A program made the position numbers and the translations under genes. This document shows positions 8,729 to 18,330 of a stretch of DNA of 58,031 bases, piece after piece. The DNA is taken from assembly GCF_000820185.1 (NCBI RefSeq), contig NZ_CDCA01000016.1, positions 7,305 to 65,335 of the forward strand, read 5' to 3'. Every line of letters begins with the position of its first letter. Positions within the stretch are counted from its first letter, which is position 1. Below the pieces are notes generated by a model, which searched no databases, was not told where the DNA came from, and saw nothing but the letters and a program-made list of their open reading frames with translations. This stretch comes from Aeromonas tecta (GTDB lineage: Bacteria > Pseudomonadota > Gammaproteobacteria > Enterobacterales > Aeromonadaceae).

Positions 8729-9223
8729 ATGAAGATTGAAGCCGCACGCAAATGCGATCACCAGGCCCTTATCACCCTCTGGGAGGACTCGGTGCGTGCC
8801 AGCCACCACTTCCTGCAAGAAGCCGACATCGCGGCGCTCAGACCCCTGATCCTCGATCACTATTTCGATGCCGTGACCCTGAACTGTGCCAGAGGGGAAA
8901 ATGGCGAGATCGTCGGCTTTATCGGGGTGCTGGATGGCAATATCGAGATGCTGTTCGTGGCTCCCGAGGCGATGGGGCAAGGGGTTGGCCGCCAACTGGT
9001 GGCCCACGCCATCTCTGAGCTTGGGGCTCGCCGAGTGGATGTGAACGAGCAAAACGAGCAGGCGCTGGCGTTCTATCGACGGATGGGCTTCGTGGTGGTG
9101 GGACGCTCGCCACTGGATGGGGAGGGCAGGCCCTATCCACTGCTGCATATGGCGCTGGCGCCTCGCGAGGAGGATCTGCCCGCTCAGCACCTGGCGACCA
9201 ATCGGGGTGAGGATCCGTCATGA
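8729..9223 (+). CDS. GNAT family acetyltransferase, YjaB-like
   Basis: Acetyltransferase of 164 aa. The start MKIEAARKCD resembles the E. coli YjaB group; the open frame extends 11 codons further upstream. The acetyl-CoA site is MGQGVGRQLV, followed by VDVNEQNEQALAFYRRMGF, the typical C-terminal GNAT signature with Asn and Tyr. The conserved RASHHFL near residue 26 fits YjaB. Its stop overlaps the start of the ASCH gene (ATGA), so the two are coupled. Confidence 0.87.
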   Translation: MKIEAARKCDHQALITLWEDSVRASHHFLQEADIAALRPLILDHYFDAVTLNCARGENGEIVGFIGVLDGNIEMLFVAPEAMGQGVGRQLVAHAISELGARRVDVNEQNEQALAFYRRMGFVVVGRSPLDGEGRPYPLLHMALAPREEDLPAQHLATNRGEDPS

Positions 9224-9687
9224 CCCCGAGCCAGCAGGCCTTTATGGATGCCTATCTGTCCACCCTGAGCGCGGCACAGCGCAGCGCCATTCCCCAGCTG
9301 GTGGCGGAGCATTTCTGCGCCGATGAAGCCAATGCCAACGAATGTGCCAAGCTGATCGCGGCCGGCATCAAGCGCGCCTCCTGCAGCCTGAAGGCCGCCT
9401 ATGAAAAAGAGCAGGAGCCGCTGCCCCAGGTGGGCAGGCTCTGCCTGGTACTGAGCTGGGCCCAGCAGCCGGTCTGCATCGTCCGGCTGACCGAGGTGTC
9501 AGTCTGTCCTTTCGAGGCGGTGGATGCAGCGTTTGCTGCTGCCGAAGGGGAGGGTGATGGCACGCTTGTGTGGTGGCGCGATGCTCATATGGCGTTTTTC
9601 ACTGCCTTTGCACGGGAGGTCGGCGTGCCTTTCAACCCGCAATCGGAGCTGGTGCTCGAGCGCTTCGAGAAGGTCTATCCCGGCTAG
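9220..9687 (+). CDS. ASCH domain protein
   Basis: Protein of 155 aa with an ASCH (PUA-like beta-barrel) domain: CAKLIAAGIKRASCSL contains the family's basic G-x-K-x-A loop, and DGTLVWWRDAHMAFF corresponds to the late acidic/aromatic segment. ASCH proteins bind RNA or act as small amidohydrolases (E. coli YqfB hydrolyses N4-acetylcytidine). The gene overlaps the preceding acetyltransferase gene by four bases, so an acetylation/deacetylation pairing is tempting, but that is inference only. Confidence 0.82.
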   Translation: MTPSQQAFMDAYLSTLSAAQRSAIPQLVAEHFCADEANANECAKLIAAGIKRASCSLKAAYEKEQEPLPQVGRLCLVLSWAQQPVCIVRLTEVSVCPFEAVDAAFAAAEGEGDGTLVWWRDAHMAFFTAFAREVGVPFNPQSELVLERFEKVYPG

Positions 9688-9733
9688 CCAATAGTTGCTA
9701 GCCAATGGTTGCTAGCAGAGGGTCGGGAGACAT

Positions 9734-9761
9734 AAAAAAACCGCCATCTGGCGGTTTTTTT
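9734..9761. terminator. Bidirectional intrinsic terminator
   Basis: Stem CCGCC / GGCGG with loop ATCT, flanked by seven A and seven T residues, between the convergent ASCH and rhlE genes. It has a U-tract in both directions. Confidence 0.93.
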
Positions 9762-9780
9762 ATTGTGCGGACTCAACCCG

Positions 9781-11199
9781 TTACTCCTCGTTGGAGTTGT
9801 CCTGGTAGTCGTCGCGCTGGGTCTTGGGCAAGCGGCGCATCGGGGTGAAGCCGATATCTTCCCCCACGATCTCACGCTTGCGCGACGGCGCCGGCTTCTT
9901 GGGCGCATCGCCCTTGGGCTTGGCGGCACCTGGCTTGGCCTTGCCCTTGGCGCCCGGCTTGTCTTTGCCGAACTTGGCATTGTGCTTGGCGTTGGCATGG
10001 CCACGATCCCGCGACGGGTTCTGCAGCGGCTTGTTGCCCGGCAGGGTCTGACGAGTCAGCTTGCCGCTCGGCTCGTAGCCTTCCAGGATCTCGCTGGGAA
10101 TGGTCTGGCCAATCAGCGATTCGATGATCTTGAGCTGCTCGTGCTCATCCAGGCTCACCAGGGAGATGGCCTCGCCGCCACGCCCGGCCCGGCCGGTACG
10201 ACCGATGCGGTGAATGTAATCCTCGGCCACCTGGGGCAGCTCGAAGTTGATCACGTGGGGCAGGTGGTCGATGTCCAGACCCCGGGCGGCGATGTCGGTC
10301 GCGACCAGCACCCGCACCTTGCCTTCACGGAAATCCGCCAGCGCCCGGTTACGGGCACCCTGGGTCTTGTCGCCGTGGATGGCGACGGTATTGAGACCGT
10401 CTTTTACCATCTGCTCGGCGAGACGGTCGGCAATCTGCTTGGTGCGCACAAACACCAGCACCCGCTGCCAGTTGCCACGGCCAATCATGTGGGAGAGCAG
10501 CTCGCGCTTGCGCTCGCGATCCACCTTGATGATGCGCTGGTTGACCTGTTCGGCGGTGGAGTTGCTCGGGCTCACCTCGATGAGGGTCGGGTCTTTGAGC
10601 AGATCGTCCGCCAGCGCCTTGATGTCATCGGAGAAGGTGGCGGAGAACAGCAGGGTCTGCCGCTCTTCCGGCAGCGCCTTCATGATGCGGCGAATGTCGG
10701 TGATAAAGCCCATGTCGAGCATGCGATCCGCTTCATCGAGCACCAGCACTTCCAGCGAGCTCAGGGTGAGGGCGCGCTGGGTCAGCAGATCCAGCAGGCG
10801 ACCTGGGGTTGCGACCAGGATGTCGACCCCGAGTTTGATGGCATCGAGGTTTGGCTTGATGCTAACGCCGCCGTAGGCAATCAGGGTACGAAATGGCAGG
10901 TGGTGGGCATATTTGATGATGCTCTCACCCACCTGGGCGGCCAGCTCACGGGTTGGCGTCAGCACCAGGGCGCGGACCTGACGACGACCGCCACGGCCAT
11001 GGTTGGCCAGCAGGCGATGCAACATGGGCAGGGTGAAACCGGCCGTCTTGCCTGTGCCTGTCTGGGCGCCGCCCAGCACGTCCTGTCCTGCCAGAATGGC
11101 GGGAATGGCTTGCTGCTGGATGGGGGTTGGCTGTTCGTAACCCAGCTCCTTGACGGCCCGCAGAATATGCGGTGACAGACCCAGTTCATTGAATGACAT
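9781..11199 (-). CDS. rhlE: DEAD-box ATP-dependent RNA helicase RhlE
   Basis: Unwinds RNA duplexes in ribosome assembly and RNA turnover. The 472-residue protein has a Q motif ([11 protein letters not shown]), motif I AQTGTGKT (45-52), PTRELA, GGVS, TPGR, DEAD (155-158), SAT (186-188), ARGLD and [13 protein letters not shown]. After about residue 380 comes a basic Lys/Pro/Gly-rich tail typical of RhlE, which binds RNA without a defined fold. It is monocistronic, with a bidirectional terminator downstream. Confidence 0.96.
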   Translation of the reverse strand: MSFNELGLSPHILRAVKELGYEQPTPIQQQAIPAILAGQDVLGGAQTGTGKTAGFTLPMLHRLLANHGRGGRRQVRALVLTPTRELAAQVGESIIKYAHHLPFRTLIAYGGVSIKPNLDAIKLGVDILVATPGRLLDLLTQRALTLSSLEVLVLDEADRMLDMGFITDIRRIMKALPEERQTLLFSATFSDDIKALADDLLKDPTLIEVSPSNSTAEQVNQRIIKVDRERKRELLSHMIGRGNWQRVLVFVRTKQIADRLAEQMVKDGLNTVAIHGDKTQGARNRALADFREGKVRVLVATDIAARGLDIDHLPHVINFELPQVAEDYIHRIGRTGRAGRGGEAISLVSLDEHEQLKIIESLIGQTIPSEILEGYEPSGKLTRQTLPGNKPLQNPSRDRGHANAKHNAKFGKDKPGAKGKAKPGAAKPKGDAPKKPAPSRKREIVGEDIGFTPMRRLPKTQRDDYQDNSNEE

Positions 11200-11360
11200 G
11201 TTCGAGAGAAACTCCGAGCCTTGGGCTCAACAGGGGCGGCGCATCGGTGGCCGCCACGACATGGAAAAGATTATGGGCGTGTAATATAGCAGAACTGCGG
11301 CGTCTGCGCAGTAACAGCGTCGTGGTGCTGCGCGAGTCGCCGTTGCCGATTTTCAGGGGA

Positions 11361-11837
11361 TCAGAGCAGGGCGCGGATCTCTTCTACCAGGCTGTCGGGT
11401 TTGGTCTGGGGGGCGAACCGCTCCACCACCTCGCCTTCGCGGTTGATGAGGAACTTGGTGAAGTTCCACTTGATAGCCTCGATGCCCAGCAGCCCCGGTT
11501 TTTGCTGTTTGAGCCAGCGGTAGAAGGGGTGAGCCTGCTCGCCGTTGACCTCGCACTTGGCCATGAGCGGGAAGCTGACCGGGTAATCCACCGAGCAGAA
11601 GCGGGCGATCTCCTCGGCGTCCCCCGGCTCCTGATGACCGAACTGATCGCAGGGGAAACCCAGGATCACCAACCCCTGTGGGCCGAATTGGCGGTAGAGC
11701 GCCTCCAGCCCCTCATATTGGGGGGTGAAACCGCAGCGGCTGGCGACGTTGACCACCAGGGCAACCTGGCCTTGCAGGGCGCTGGTGGGAAAGTCGCTGC
11801 CATCGAGGCGTTGCAGGGAGACTGTGGGTAAGGGCAT
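11361..11837 (-). CDS. Glutathione peroxidase family protein
   Basis: Reduces peroxides with a thiol donor. The catalytic cysteine is C35 in NVASRCGFT; the other active-site residues are Gln in FPCDQFGHQEPG and Trp/Asn in KWNFTKFL. It is a cysteine, not selenocysteine, enzyme of 158 aa, like BtuE. The start MPLPTVSL is chosen because upstream in-frame codons give a non-homologous extension. It is transcribed divergently from the oxygenase gene at 12071. Confidence 0.92.
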   Translation of the reverse strand: MPLPTVSLQRLDGSDFPTSALQGQVALVVNVASRCGFTPQYEGLEALYRQFGPQGLVILGFPCDQFGHQEPGDAEEIARFCSVDYPVSFPLMAKCEVNGEQAHPFYRWLKQQKPGLLGIEAIKWNFTKFLINREGEVVERFAPQTKPDSLVEEIRALL

Positions 11838-12070
11838 GGCGGGATCCTGTGGTGAATGGGATGAGCAAAGGCCGAAGAGGACGGCGCTGTGTAAGGCGAC
11901 TCTTTGCACGTTAGCTGGCCCAGGGCGACGGGGCAAGGGGAACATCCAGGCCTAATACCCCGTTGCCGCTGCACATTGATGGTGGGACTTCTTAAGAGAA
12001 GCAAACCGGTTTGTGCCAGCGGCACTAAGTCGCTACAAAGCGCACTCTCTCCACTCGTTGCGAGTCACTC

Positions 12071-12679
12071 TTGGACTATCAAGCCGTCATGGATGCCATT
12101 TACACCCGAGGATGGGTGATAGTGGATGATTTCTTAACCCCCACCGAGGTGGATGCCCTGCGGGCCTGCCTGCCCGCAGACTGGCAACCGGCCGGCATCG
12201 GGCGGGAGGCATTGCATCAGGGTAACCCCGAGATCCGCCGCGATCAGATCCACTGGCTCGAGTCCGATCTCGGTGCGCCTGTGGTGGACTATCTGGCGCG
12301 CATGGAATCCCTGCGACTGGCCGCCAATCGCAGCCTGATGTTAGGGTTGTTTGACTACGAGGCCCATTTTGCCCGCTACCGGGAGGGGGATTTCTACGCC
12401 ACCCATCGTGACGCCTTCGCCGGTCGCTCCAACCGTCGCCTCACCTCGGTGTTCTATCTCAACAACGGCTGGGCGCCAGAGGCGGGCGGGCTGCTGCGGG
12501 TCTATGACAACGACGAGCAGTTTCTGATGGACGTCTCGCCGAAGGGCGGGCGGCTGGTGTTGTTCCTGTCGGAAGAGTTTCCCCACGAGGTGCTGCCCGC
12601 CAGCCTCGAGCGTTACAGCATCGCCGGCTGGTTTAGGGTCAATGGCAACGGTGTGGGCCGCGTCGATCCGCCCCGCTGA
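12071..12679 (+). CDS. 2-oxoglutarate/Fe(II)-dependent oxygenase (SM-20/prolyl hydroxylase-like)
   Basis: Protein of 202 aa with a double-stranded beta-helix oxygenase core. The iron ligands are His and Asp in THRDAF and His in EEFPHEVLP; the Arg that binds the 2-oxoglutarate carboxylate is in ERYSIAGWFR. TSVFYLNNGW and GGLLRVYD are typical of the SM-20/prolyl-hydroxylase group. Related bacterial proteins hydroxylate ribosomal protein or EF-Tu prolines, but the target here is unknown. The start is either TTG 12071 or ATG 12089; neither has a strong ribosome binding site. Confidence 0.85.
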   Translation: MDYQAVMDAIYTRGWVIVDDFLTPTEVDALRACLPADWQPAGIGREALHQGNPEIRRDQIHWLESDLGAPVVDYLARMESLRLAANRSLMLGLFDYEAHFARYREGDFYATHRDAFAGRSNRRLTSVFYLNNGWAPEAGGLLRVYDNDEQFLMDVSPKGGRLVLFLSEEFPHEVLPASLERYSIAGWFRVNGNGVGRVDPPR

Positions 12680-12871
12680 CCGCATTTCATCCAATTTTTG
12701 ACCGATGCGATTATTTTTACGGGTCCGTGTGGGGTGATGGGCGTCCCATCAGCTGACAAGGCTTGATGTCCCTTGCTACACTGGCCCGCACTTGGCTTCG
12801 TCCAGTTTTTCAGTGTGGTTGGGTTATCAAATGGTCATGACGAAGCCGCTTTTCCCAAGGGATCATATCGA

Positions 12872-13855
12872 ATGAAGAACATGCATGTCTTGCTGCTGTG
12901 CGGCGGCGGTGGCGCCGAGCACGAAGTCTCTCTGCGCAGTGCCAATTTCCTCGAGCAACAACTCGGCCTTCTGCCCGGAGTTGAAGTGACCCGGGTCGAG
13001 ATGTTTGCCGATCGCTGGCTCAGCGCCGATGGCCGCGAGTGCAAGCTGGGGCTGGACAAGCTGCTCTCCTTTGACAGCGTGGCCCGTCCGGTGGATTACG
13101 TGGTGCCTTGCATCCACGGCTACCCGGGTGAGACCGGCGATCTGCAATCCTTCCTCGAGCTGGCGGGCCTGCCGTATCTGGGCTGCGACGCCGAGGCGAG
13201 CAAGATCTGCTTCAACAAGATCAGCACCAAGCTGTGGTTCTCCGCCCTTGGCATCCCCAACACCCCTTATCTGTTCTTGACCGAGCAGGACGAGGCCGGC
13301 ATGAGCGATGCCAAAGCGGCGCTGGCCAAATGGGGCAAGGTGTTTATCAAGGCCGCCTCCCAGGGCTCTTCCGTGGGCTGCTACTCCGCCAGCAACGAAG
13401 CCGAGCTGGAGCAGGGCATCAAGGATGCGTTCGGTTACTCCGAGCAGGTATTGATCGAAAAAGCGGTCAAGCCTCGCGAGCTGGAAGTGGCGGTCTACCA
13501 GTACGGTGACGAGCTGGTGGCCACCTATCCGGGCGAGATCTGCGTGCCCACCGACAAGTTCTATACCTACGAAGAGAAATACAGCAGCGCCAGCCACACC
13601 GAGACCGCCTTGCGGGCCGAAGGGCTGAGCCAGGTGCAGTCCGATGCCATCCAGGCCTATGCCCTCAAGGCATTCCGTCAGCTCAAACTGACTCACCTGT
13701 CGCGCATCGACTTCTTCCTGACCGAAGAGGGTGAGATCCTGCTCAACGAGATCAACACCTTCCCGGGCATGACCTCCATCTCCATGTTCCCGAAACTGCT
13801 GGAGCATCACGGTCACAGCTTCGCGCACTTCCTCGAGCAGATCCTGCGTAAATAG
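12872..13855 (+). CDS. ddl: D-alanine--D-alanine ligase
   Basis: Joins two D-alanines using ATP for peptidoglycan precursors. ATP-grasp protein of 327 aa: N-terminal GGGGAEHEVSLRSANFL binds the first substrate, then IHGYPGETGDLQS, the ATP-lid VFIKAASQGSSVGCY, and the metal-binding end ILLNEINTFPGMTSIS with the catalytic Glu/Asn. The start MKNMHVLLLC matches the family; the frame extends upstream without homology. It is a stand-alone gene rather than part of the division cluster, so it is more like DdlA than DdlB. Confidence 0.9.
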   Translation: MKNMHVLLLCGGGGAEHEVSLRSANFLEQQLGLLPGVEVTRVEMFADRWLSADGRECKLGLDKLLSFDSVARPVDYVVPCIHGYPGETGDLQSFLELAGLPYLGCDAEASKICFNKISTKLWFSALGIPNTPYLFLTEQDEAGMSDAKAALAKWGKVFIKAASQGSSVGCYSASNEAELEQGIKDAFGYSEQVLIEKAVKPRELEVAVYQYGDELVATYPGEICVPTDKFYTYEEKYSSASHTETALRAEGLSQVQSDAIQAYALKAFRQLKLTHLSRIDFFLTEEGEILLNEINTFPGMTSISMFPKLLEHHGHSFAHFLEQILRK

Positions 13856-13873
13856 CGCTTTCTGTTTCAAGCA

Positions 13874-13895
13874 AGAGGGGCCCAAGGGCCCCTCT
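13874..13895. terminator. Hairpin terminator between convergent genes
   Basis: Ten-base inverted repeat AGAGGGGCCC / GGGCCCCTCT with a minimal AA centre, 18 bases after the ddl stop and before the convergent VOC gene. Confidence 0.75.
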
Positions 13896-13937
13896 GTCAT
13901 TTCTGCGCCTGTATGGTCATCACATGGGCGTTATTTA

Positions 13938-14351
13938 TTACATAGGGGCAGAGGTAAACAGCCAGATATGGGCGCCCTGGGGATCGGCAATCAGTGCCAT
14001 GCGCCCGACGGTGGGGATGTCCATGGGTGGCACCACTACGCTGCCGCCATGCTGGGTCACCTTGGCGAGCCTGGCATCCACATCATCCACGGCGATGTAG
14101 GTAGCCCAGTGGGGTGGTATCCCTTCCATCTGCGGGTTGCCGCGAGTGGCCTGTACCCCGGCCACCGGCCGGCCGTTGGCGACCAGCATGGGGTAGTCGA
14201 ACCCTTCCAGCGCGGTCTGCTGCACCTGCCAGCCGAGTACTTCGGTATAGAAACGGGCGCCGGCCTCGCCATCGGGCACATAGAGTTCGTGCCAGGTAAA
14301 GGTCGAGCCTTCGGCCAGGGCATGCTCCTTGGCCATGTCTTGTTCTGCCAT
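13938..14351 (-). CDS. VOC (glyoxalase/bleomycin resistance) family protein
   Basis: A 137-residue vicinal-oxygen-chelate fold protein. After a short polar N-terminus it has FTWHELYVPDGEAGARFYTEVLGW (a metal-ligand His and the first beta-alpha-beta unit) and later HWATYIAVDDVDARLAKV and ALIADPQGAHIWLF. The start MAEQDMAKE is preceded by CAGGAGGACAAG; the longer open frame upstream is not homologous. The substrate is unknown; relatives include metal-dependent isomerases and drug-binding proteins. Confidence 0.85.
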   Translation of the reverse strand: MAEQDMAKEHALAEGSTFTWHELYVPDGEAGARFYTEVLGWQVQQTALEGFDYPMLVANGRPVAGVQATRGNPQMEGIPPHWATYIAVDDVDARLAKVTQHGGSVVVPPMDIPTVGRMALIADPQGAHIWLFTSAPM

Positions 14352-14536
14352 CTTGTCCTCCTGTGTCCCATCAGGCTCCCGTACGTGGGATGATGGGGTG
14401 ACGACCAAGTATAGAGTGGCGCGGCAGGGACGCCGCTCCGAGTCGGGGCTTGGCCACGCACCTTGCCCCCTGCAGATCCGCTCGTTACAATCTGGCCCCT
14501 TTCGTACCGCAACCTGCACCGCCGAGCCGCCTTCCT

Positions 14537-15316
14537 ATGAAGCCAATCCCCGATCACGCCGTCAATCGCCTGCGCATCTGGCGCAAGAGCATCTCGACCC
14601 GACCCTTTCTCGCCCGTGGCGGCGCCGTACCCCGTTGTGAAGCCTGCCAGCTGCGCCATGCCTGGTGTGCCTGCGAATGGCGGCCAGAGCTCAAGGCTGA
14701 GGCGGGTTTTTGCCTGCTGATGTATGACAGCGAGCCGATGAAACCCTCTAACACCGGCCGTCTCATCGCCGATGTGCTGCCCGATACCACCTGGGCTTTT
14801 CTCTGGCAGCGCACCCAGCCCCATCCCGAATTGCTGGCCCTGCTGGCGGATCCCGCCTGGCAACCCTATGTGGTGTTTCCCGCCTGCGAGAAGGAGCCGG
14901 CGCGGCTGACCGAGCGGGTGACCCTGGCCAATGGCAAGAAGCCGCTGTTCATCCTGCTGGACGGCACCTGGCCCGAGGCGCGCAAGATGTTCAACATGAG
15001 CCCCTATCTGGACGGCTTTCCGGTGTTGTCGGTGCGCCCGGATGCGCTCTCTACCTACGGCATGCGGGTGGCCAATTGCGACGAGCACCTGTGCACTGCC
15101 GAGGTGGCGGCATGTGTGTTGGAGGTGGCCGGTGAGCTCAAGGCCGGTCAGGCTTTGCAGCATTGGTTTAATCTGTTCAGCAGCCGTTACATGGCCGGGC
15201 GAGTGAGCCGGGCACCCGGTGAAGACGAGACGCCGCTGTTGCAGGCCCTCGAAGCCATCAAGGGGGAGGGTATCCAGCAGGCTACCCCAGCTCTGCCAGG
15301 ATCGGACGCCGCCTGA
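14537..15316 (+). CDS. tapT: tRNA-uridine aminocarboxypropyltransferase (DTW domain, TapT-like)
   Basis: Protein of 259 aa of the DTW family, which adds an aminocarboxypropyl group from S-adenosylmethionine to uridine-47 of tRNAs (acp3U). A cysteine cluster CEACQLRHAWCAC near residue 35 likely binds zinc; the signature DGTWPEARKMF contains the D-x-T-W motif; SNTGRLIADVLP and LSVRPD are also family-like. The start MKPIPDH is chosen because the upstream extension is not conserved. It runs in the same direction as yfcA but about 150 bases separate them. Confidence 0.88.
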   Translation: MKPIPDHAVNRLRIWRKSISTRPFLARGGAVPRCEACQLRHAWCACEWRPELKAEAGFCLLMYDSEPMKPSNTGRLIADVLPDTTWAFLWQRTQPHPELLALLADPAWQPYVVFPACEKEPARLTERVTLANGKKPLFILLDGTWPEARKMFNMSPYLDGFPVLSVRPDALSTYGMRVANCDEHLCTAEVAACVLEVAGELKAGQALQHWFNLFSSRYMAGRVSRAPGEDETPLLQALEAIKGEGIQQATPALPGSDAA

Positions 15317-15470
15317 GCAACAGGGGTAGAATGGTGAAAATCAGGAATCGATTGGCTGCCATTGTTTCGTTAGCCTCATGAGCGAGAGCCCGCTAGGATA
15401 GCGGCCAGCTTGACTCATTCAGGTTCCCGGCGCCGGTGCGGCGGGCACTATCATCACACGAGGTCTATGG

Positions 15471-16250
15471 ATGGAATTGGAACTGTACACCCTGGTCGCC
15501 CTGTTCGGGGTGGCCCTTGTCGCCGGCTTTATCGACGCCATCGCCGGGGGCGGCGGCCTCCTGACGGTGCCGGCCCTGCTGGCCACCGGCATGCCACCGG
15601 CCCTGGTGCTCGGCACCAACAAGTTGCAGAGCAGTTTCGGCTCCTTCTCCGCCACCTGGTTCTATGCCCGCAAGGGGCTGCTGGAGTGGAACATCATCTG
15701 GCCCGCGGTGATCTGCACCTTCATCGGTGCGGCGCTCGGCACCCTGGCGGTGCAGACCATAGACGCCGCCATTCTGGAGCGGTTGCTGCCCTTCCTGTTG
15801 ATGGCGTTCGCCTGTTATTTCTTCTTCTCCCCCCGGGTGAGCGATGCCGAGAGCACTCGTCGCCTCACCCCCATGCTGTTTGCGCTGCTGGTGGGGGGCG
15901 GGGTCGGTTTCTACGACGGTTTCTTTGGGCCCGGCACAGGGTCGTTTTTTGCCATCGGCTTCGTGGCACTGGCGGGCTTTGGCATGGCGCGGGCCACGGC
16001 TCACACCAAGCTGCTGAACTTCACCTCCAACATCGCCTCCCTGCTATTTTTCGCCCTCGGCGGCAAGGTGGTGTGGAGCGTGGGATTCTGTATGGCGATT
16101 GGCCAATTCATCGGCGCCCGCGCAGGCTCCAAGCTGGTGCTGAAGAAGGGGGTGAAGCTCATAAAGCCGCTATTGGTGACCGTCTCCTTGTTAATGTCAG
16201 CCAAGCTGGTCTGGAGCCAGTATCCCGAGCTGTTTAGCTGGGTAAGCTAG
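15471..16250 (+). CDS. yfcA: TSUP family membrane transporter YfcA
   Basis: Integral membrane protein of 259 aa with about eight spans, of the sulfite/organosulfonate exporter (TauE/SafE, TSUP) family. The two symmetrical family motifs are visible: FIDAIAGGGGLLTVPALL near residue 20 and GFYDGFFGPGTGSFF near residue 145, each followed by a T-N-K/H-T-K stretch (GTNKLQSS, AHTKLLNF). E. coli YfcA is the closest namesake I recognise. The substrate is not known. A long terminator follows. Confidence 0.9.
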   Translation: MELELYTLVALFGVALVAGFIDAIAGGGGLLTVPALLATGMPPALVLGTNKLQSSFGSFSATWFYARKGLLEWNIIWPAVICTFIGAALGTLAVQTIDAAILERLLPFLLMAFACYFFFSPRVSDAESTRRLTPMLFALLVGGGVGFYDGFFGPGTGSFFAIGFVALAGFGMARATAHTKLLNFTSNIASLLFFALGGKVVWSVGFCMAIGQFIGARAGSKLVLKKGVKLIKPLLVTVSLLMSAKLVWSQYPELFSWVS

Positions 16251-16276
16251 GTGACGGGCTTTGCTACCGAGATTGA

Positions 16277-16312
16277 AAACAGGAAGGCCGCGTCATCGCG
16301 GCCTTCCTGTTT
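16277..16312. terminator. Strong bidirectional terminator
   Basis: Perfect 16-bp stem AAACAGGAAGGCCGCG / CGCGGCCTTCCTGTTT with loop TCAT, between convergent yfcA and the LysR gene. Confidence 0.88.
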
Positions 16313-16327
16313 CTATCCGTTCCGTTT

Positions 16328-17194
16328 TTAGCGGCGCTCCTGTACCTGGGCGAAGTGCGTCCTGATCCCCTCGACCAGCCGGGCGATGCGCTCGCGCTTC
16401 AAACTGCTCTGTCGGTAAACCAGGTGCAGCGGGCGCCCCAACCCCGGCAAGGGCTGAGCCCGTTGACCCTGCTCACCGACCAGCGCCAGCAAGCCAGCCG
16501 GCAGCAGCACCGGGCCTATACCAGCCTTGGCGAGTTCAATCAGCGCCAGATAGGAGTCCAGCTCCATGGCCGGCACCAGCCCAAGCGCCGCCAGCGGCTC
16601 GCGCAGATAACGGTTGGAGGGATTATCCAGATCCATGGTCAGGATGGGCCGGCCCTGATCGCGCCTCGCCCCTTGCGCCTGATCGGCATCGTTCTCTCCC
16701 ACCAGATAGAAGGGCTCCTCCAGCAACAGCTCGGCGCACAGCCCGTGGCCGGGAGGCAGCCGACCGGCGCAGATGCCGAGCAGGGCGTCGCCGCCGCGCA
16801 CCCGGGCCAGGATCACCGGGGTGTGATGGGTGGACAGCGCAATGTGGGGATCCTGACTGAGGTATTGGTGCATGAAGCGGGCGAGGTAGCCTGCCAGCAG
16901 GGTCTCGGAGCAGGCGACGGGCAGGGGAGTGCGATCGGTCAGCGTCTGGCTGTCGGCCAGCACTCCCTTCATTTCCGCCAGGCTAGGCGCCACCCGGGCG
17001 AGCAGCTCAAGGGCCTGGGGGGTTAGCCGGATCTGGCGGCCATCCGGCTCGATGAGCTTCTTGCCGAGGCGCTGCTCAAGCTGGGCGATGCGTTTGCTCA
17101 CCGCCGACTGGCTGATGTAGAGGCGACTGGCCACCTTGGCCATGGTGCCTTCGCTCGCCAGCAAGCTGAGTGTCTCCAGCCCTTCCAGTAACAT
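16328..17194 (-). CDS. LysR family transcriptional regulator
   Basis: Protein of 288 aa. The N-terminal winged helix has LETLSLLASEGTMAKVAS and LYISQSAVSKRIAQLEQRLG, the LysR recognition helix; the C-terminal part is a periplasmic-binding-like effector domain (PVACSETLLAGYLARF). ATG 17194 is preferred because GGGAGG lies upstream; an ATG 15 bases earlier is also open. It lies just downstream of, and on the same strand as, the EamA transporter gene and may control it, but no operator could be identified. Confidence 0.88.
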   Translation of the reverse strand: MLLEGLETLSLLASEGTMAKVASRLYISQSAVSKRIAQLEQRLGKKLIEPDGRQIRLTPQALELLARVAPSLAEMKGVLADSQTLTDRTPLPVACSETLLAGYLARFMHQYLSQDPHIALSTHHTPVILARVRGGDALLGICAGRLPPGHGLCAELLLEEPFYLVGENDADQAQGARRDQGRPILTMDLDNPSNRYLREPLAALGLVPAMELDSYLALIELAKAGIGPVLLPAGLLALVGEQGQRAQPLPGLGRPLHLVYRQSSLKRERIARLVEGIRTHFAQVQERR

Positions 17195-17245
17195 ATCGCC
17201 TCCCGTCATTCTCGTTGGAAGGCGTTACCTTAGGGGCTGGCGTGC

Positions 17246-18163
17246 TCAGGGGCAAGTGCCATTCGCCGCCTTGGCAGAGGGCCAACGCCAGCTCTTCAGG
17301 GGCGGGGCGAAGATCACCAGGTTGCCGAGCAGGCTGATCACCACGCCCACCACGGATACCGTCTGCCAGACGAAGCCCTCGTACAGAGTCGAGAGGCTGA
17401 GCGCCACCAGAGGGAACAGCACGGTGGCGTAGGCTGCCTTGCTGGCGCCGATGCGCCCCACCAGGGTGAGGTAGGCGGTGAAGGCGATGACGGAGCCGAA
17501 GATGGCCAGGTAGACCATGGCCGCCAGGTAGCGGGGTTCGGTCGGCAAGACCAGGGATTGGCCGAGTACAATGACCCAGCCTAAGAGCAAGACGACGCCG
17601 TACACCATGCCCCAGGGCACCATCTGCAGCACCTGATAGCCCTGGCGCTGGCCGCGGGCCGACACCAGATTGCCGAGCGAAAAGCAAAGCGTGCCCGCGC
17701 AGGAGAACAGCAGCCCCTTCCAGGCGTTGGCACCGAGCTGTGCATCCGCCAGCACAGGCCAGAACAGCAGCAGGGTGCCGACGAGTCCCAACACAGATCC
17801 CTGCAACCAGCGCAGCCCCGGCTTCTTGCCTTCGAACAGCCAGAGGTTGAGGCCGTTGAAGATGCTGGCACTGGCGAAGATCACCGCCGACAGGCCGCTC
17901 GGAATATAGAGGGTGGCGTGATAGAAGCAGAGGAAGTTGGTGGAAAACAGCAAGCCGCCGAGCAGGGCCGCGTAGCGCTGACCGGCCCAGGGCAGGCGTG
18001 GGAACTTGCCGCTTATCGTGAGCAGGGCAAACAGCGCCAATGCCGCCAGAGCGAAGCGGTAGAGCACCGAGACCTCGATGGGGATGGGGCCGAGCTGCCA
18101 AGCGATGGCAATCCAGGTGCTGCCCCAGATAAGAACGGTGGAAATATACAGCAACAGGTTCAT
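17246..18163 (-). CDS. EamA/DMT family transporter
   Basis: A 305-residue protein with ten predicted membrane spans in two EamA repeats. The first begins MNLLLYISTVLIWGSTWIAI (the W-G-S/T motif is typical), the second near residue 150 with GTLCFSLGNLVSARGQRQG. Family members export amino acids or metabolites. It is divergent from the AraC gene with about 170 bases between, suggesting that regulator as a candidate controller. Confidence 0.87.
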   Translation of the reverse strand: MNLLLYISTVLIWGSTWIAIAWQLGPIPIEVSVLYRFALAALALFALLTISGKFPRLPWAGQRYAALLGGLLFSTNFLCFYHATLYIPSGLSAVIFASASIFNGLNLWLFEGKKPGLRWLQGSVLGLVGTLLLFWPVLADAQLGANAWKGLLFSCAGTLCFSLGNLVSARGQRQGYQVLQMVPWGMVYGVVLLLGWVIVLGQSLVLPTEPRYLAAMVYLAIFGSVIAFTAYLTLVGRIGASKAAYATVLFPLVALSLSTLYEGFVWQTVSVVGVVISLLGNLVIFAPPLKSWRWPSAKAANGTCP

Positions 18164-18330
18164 AAGGGATCCGGTGAGATAAGGAGAACAGTATGGTGTT
18201 CAGCATGGGCTGACTGGGCCGCGCTGGCTTACAGCATCTTGCGGTTTTTTTGGCGGGGCCGCTGCGGCGGGCCGGGTCGCGGGGTAAGATGGGGCAGGAT
18301 GATGCGCAAGGCACAGGCAGGTTGCAGCAG

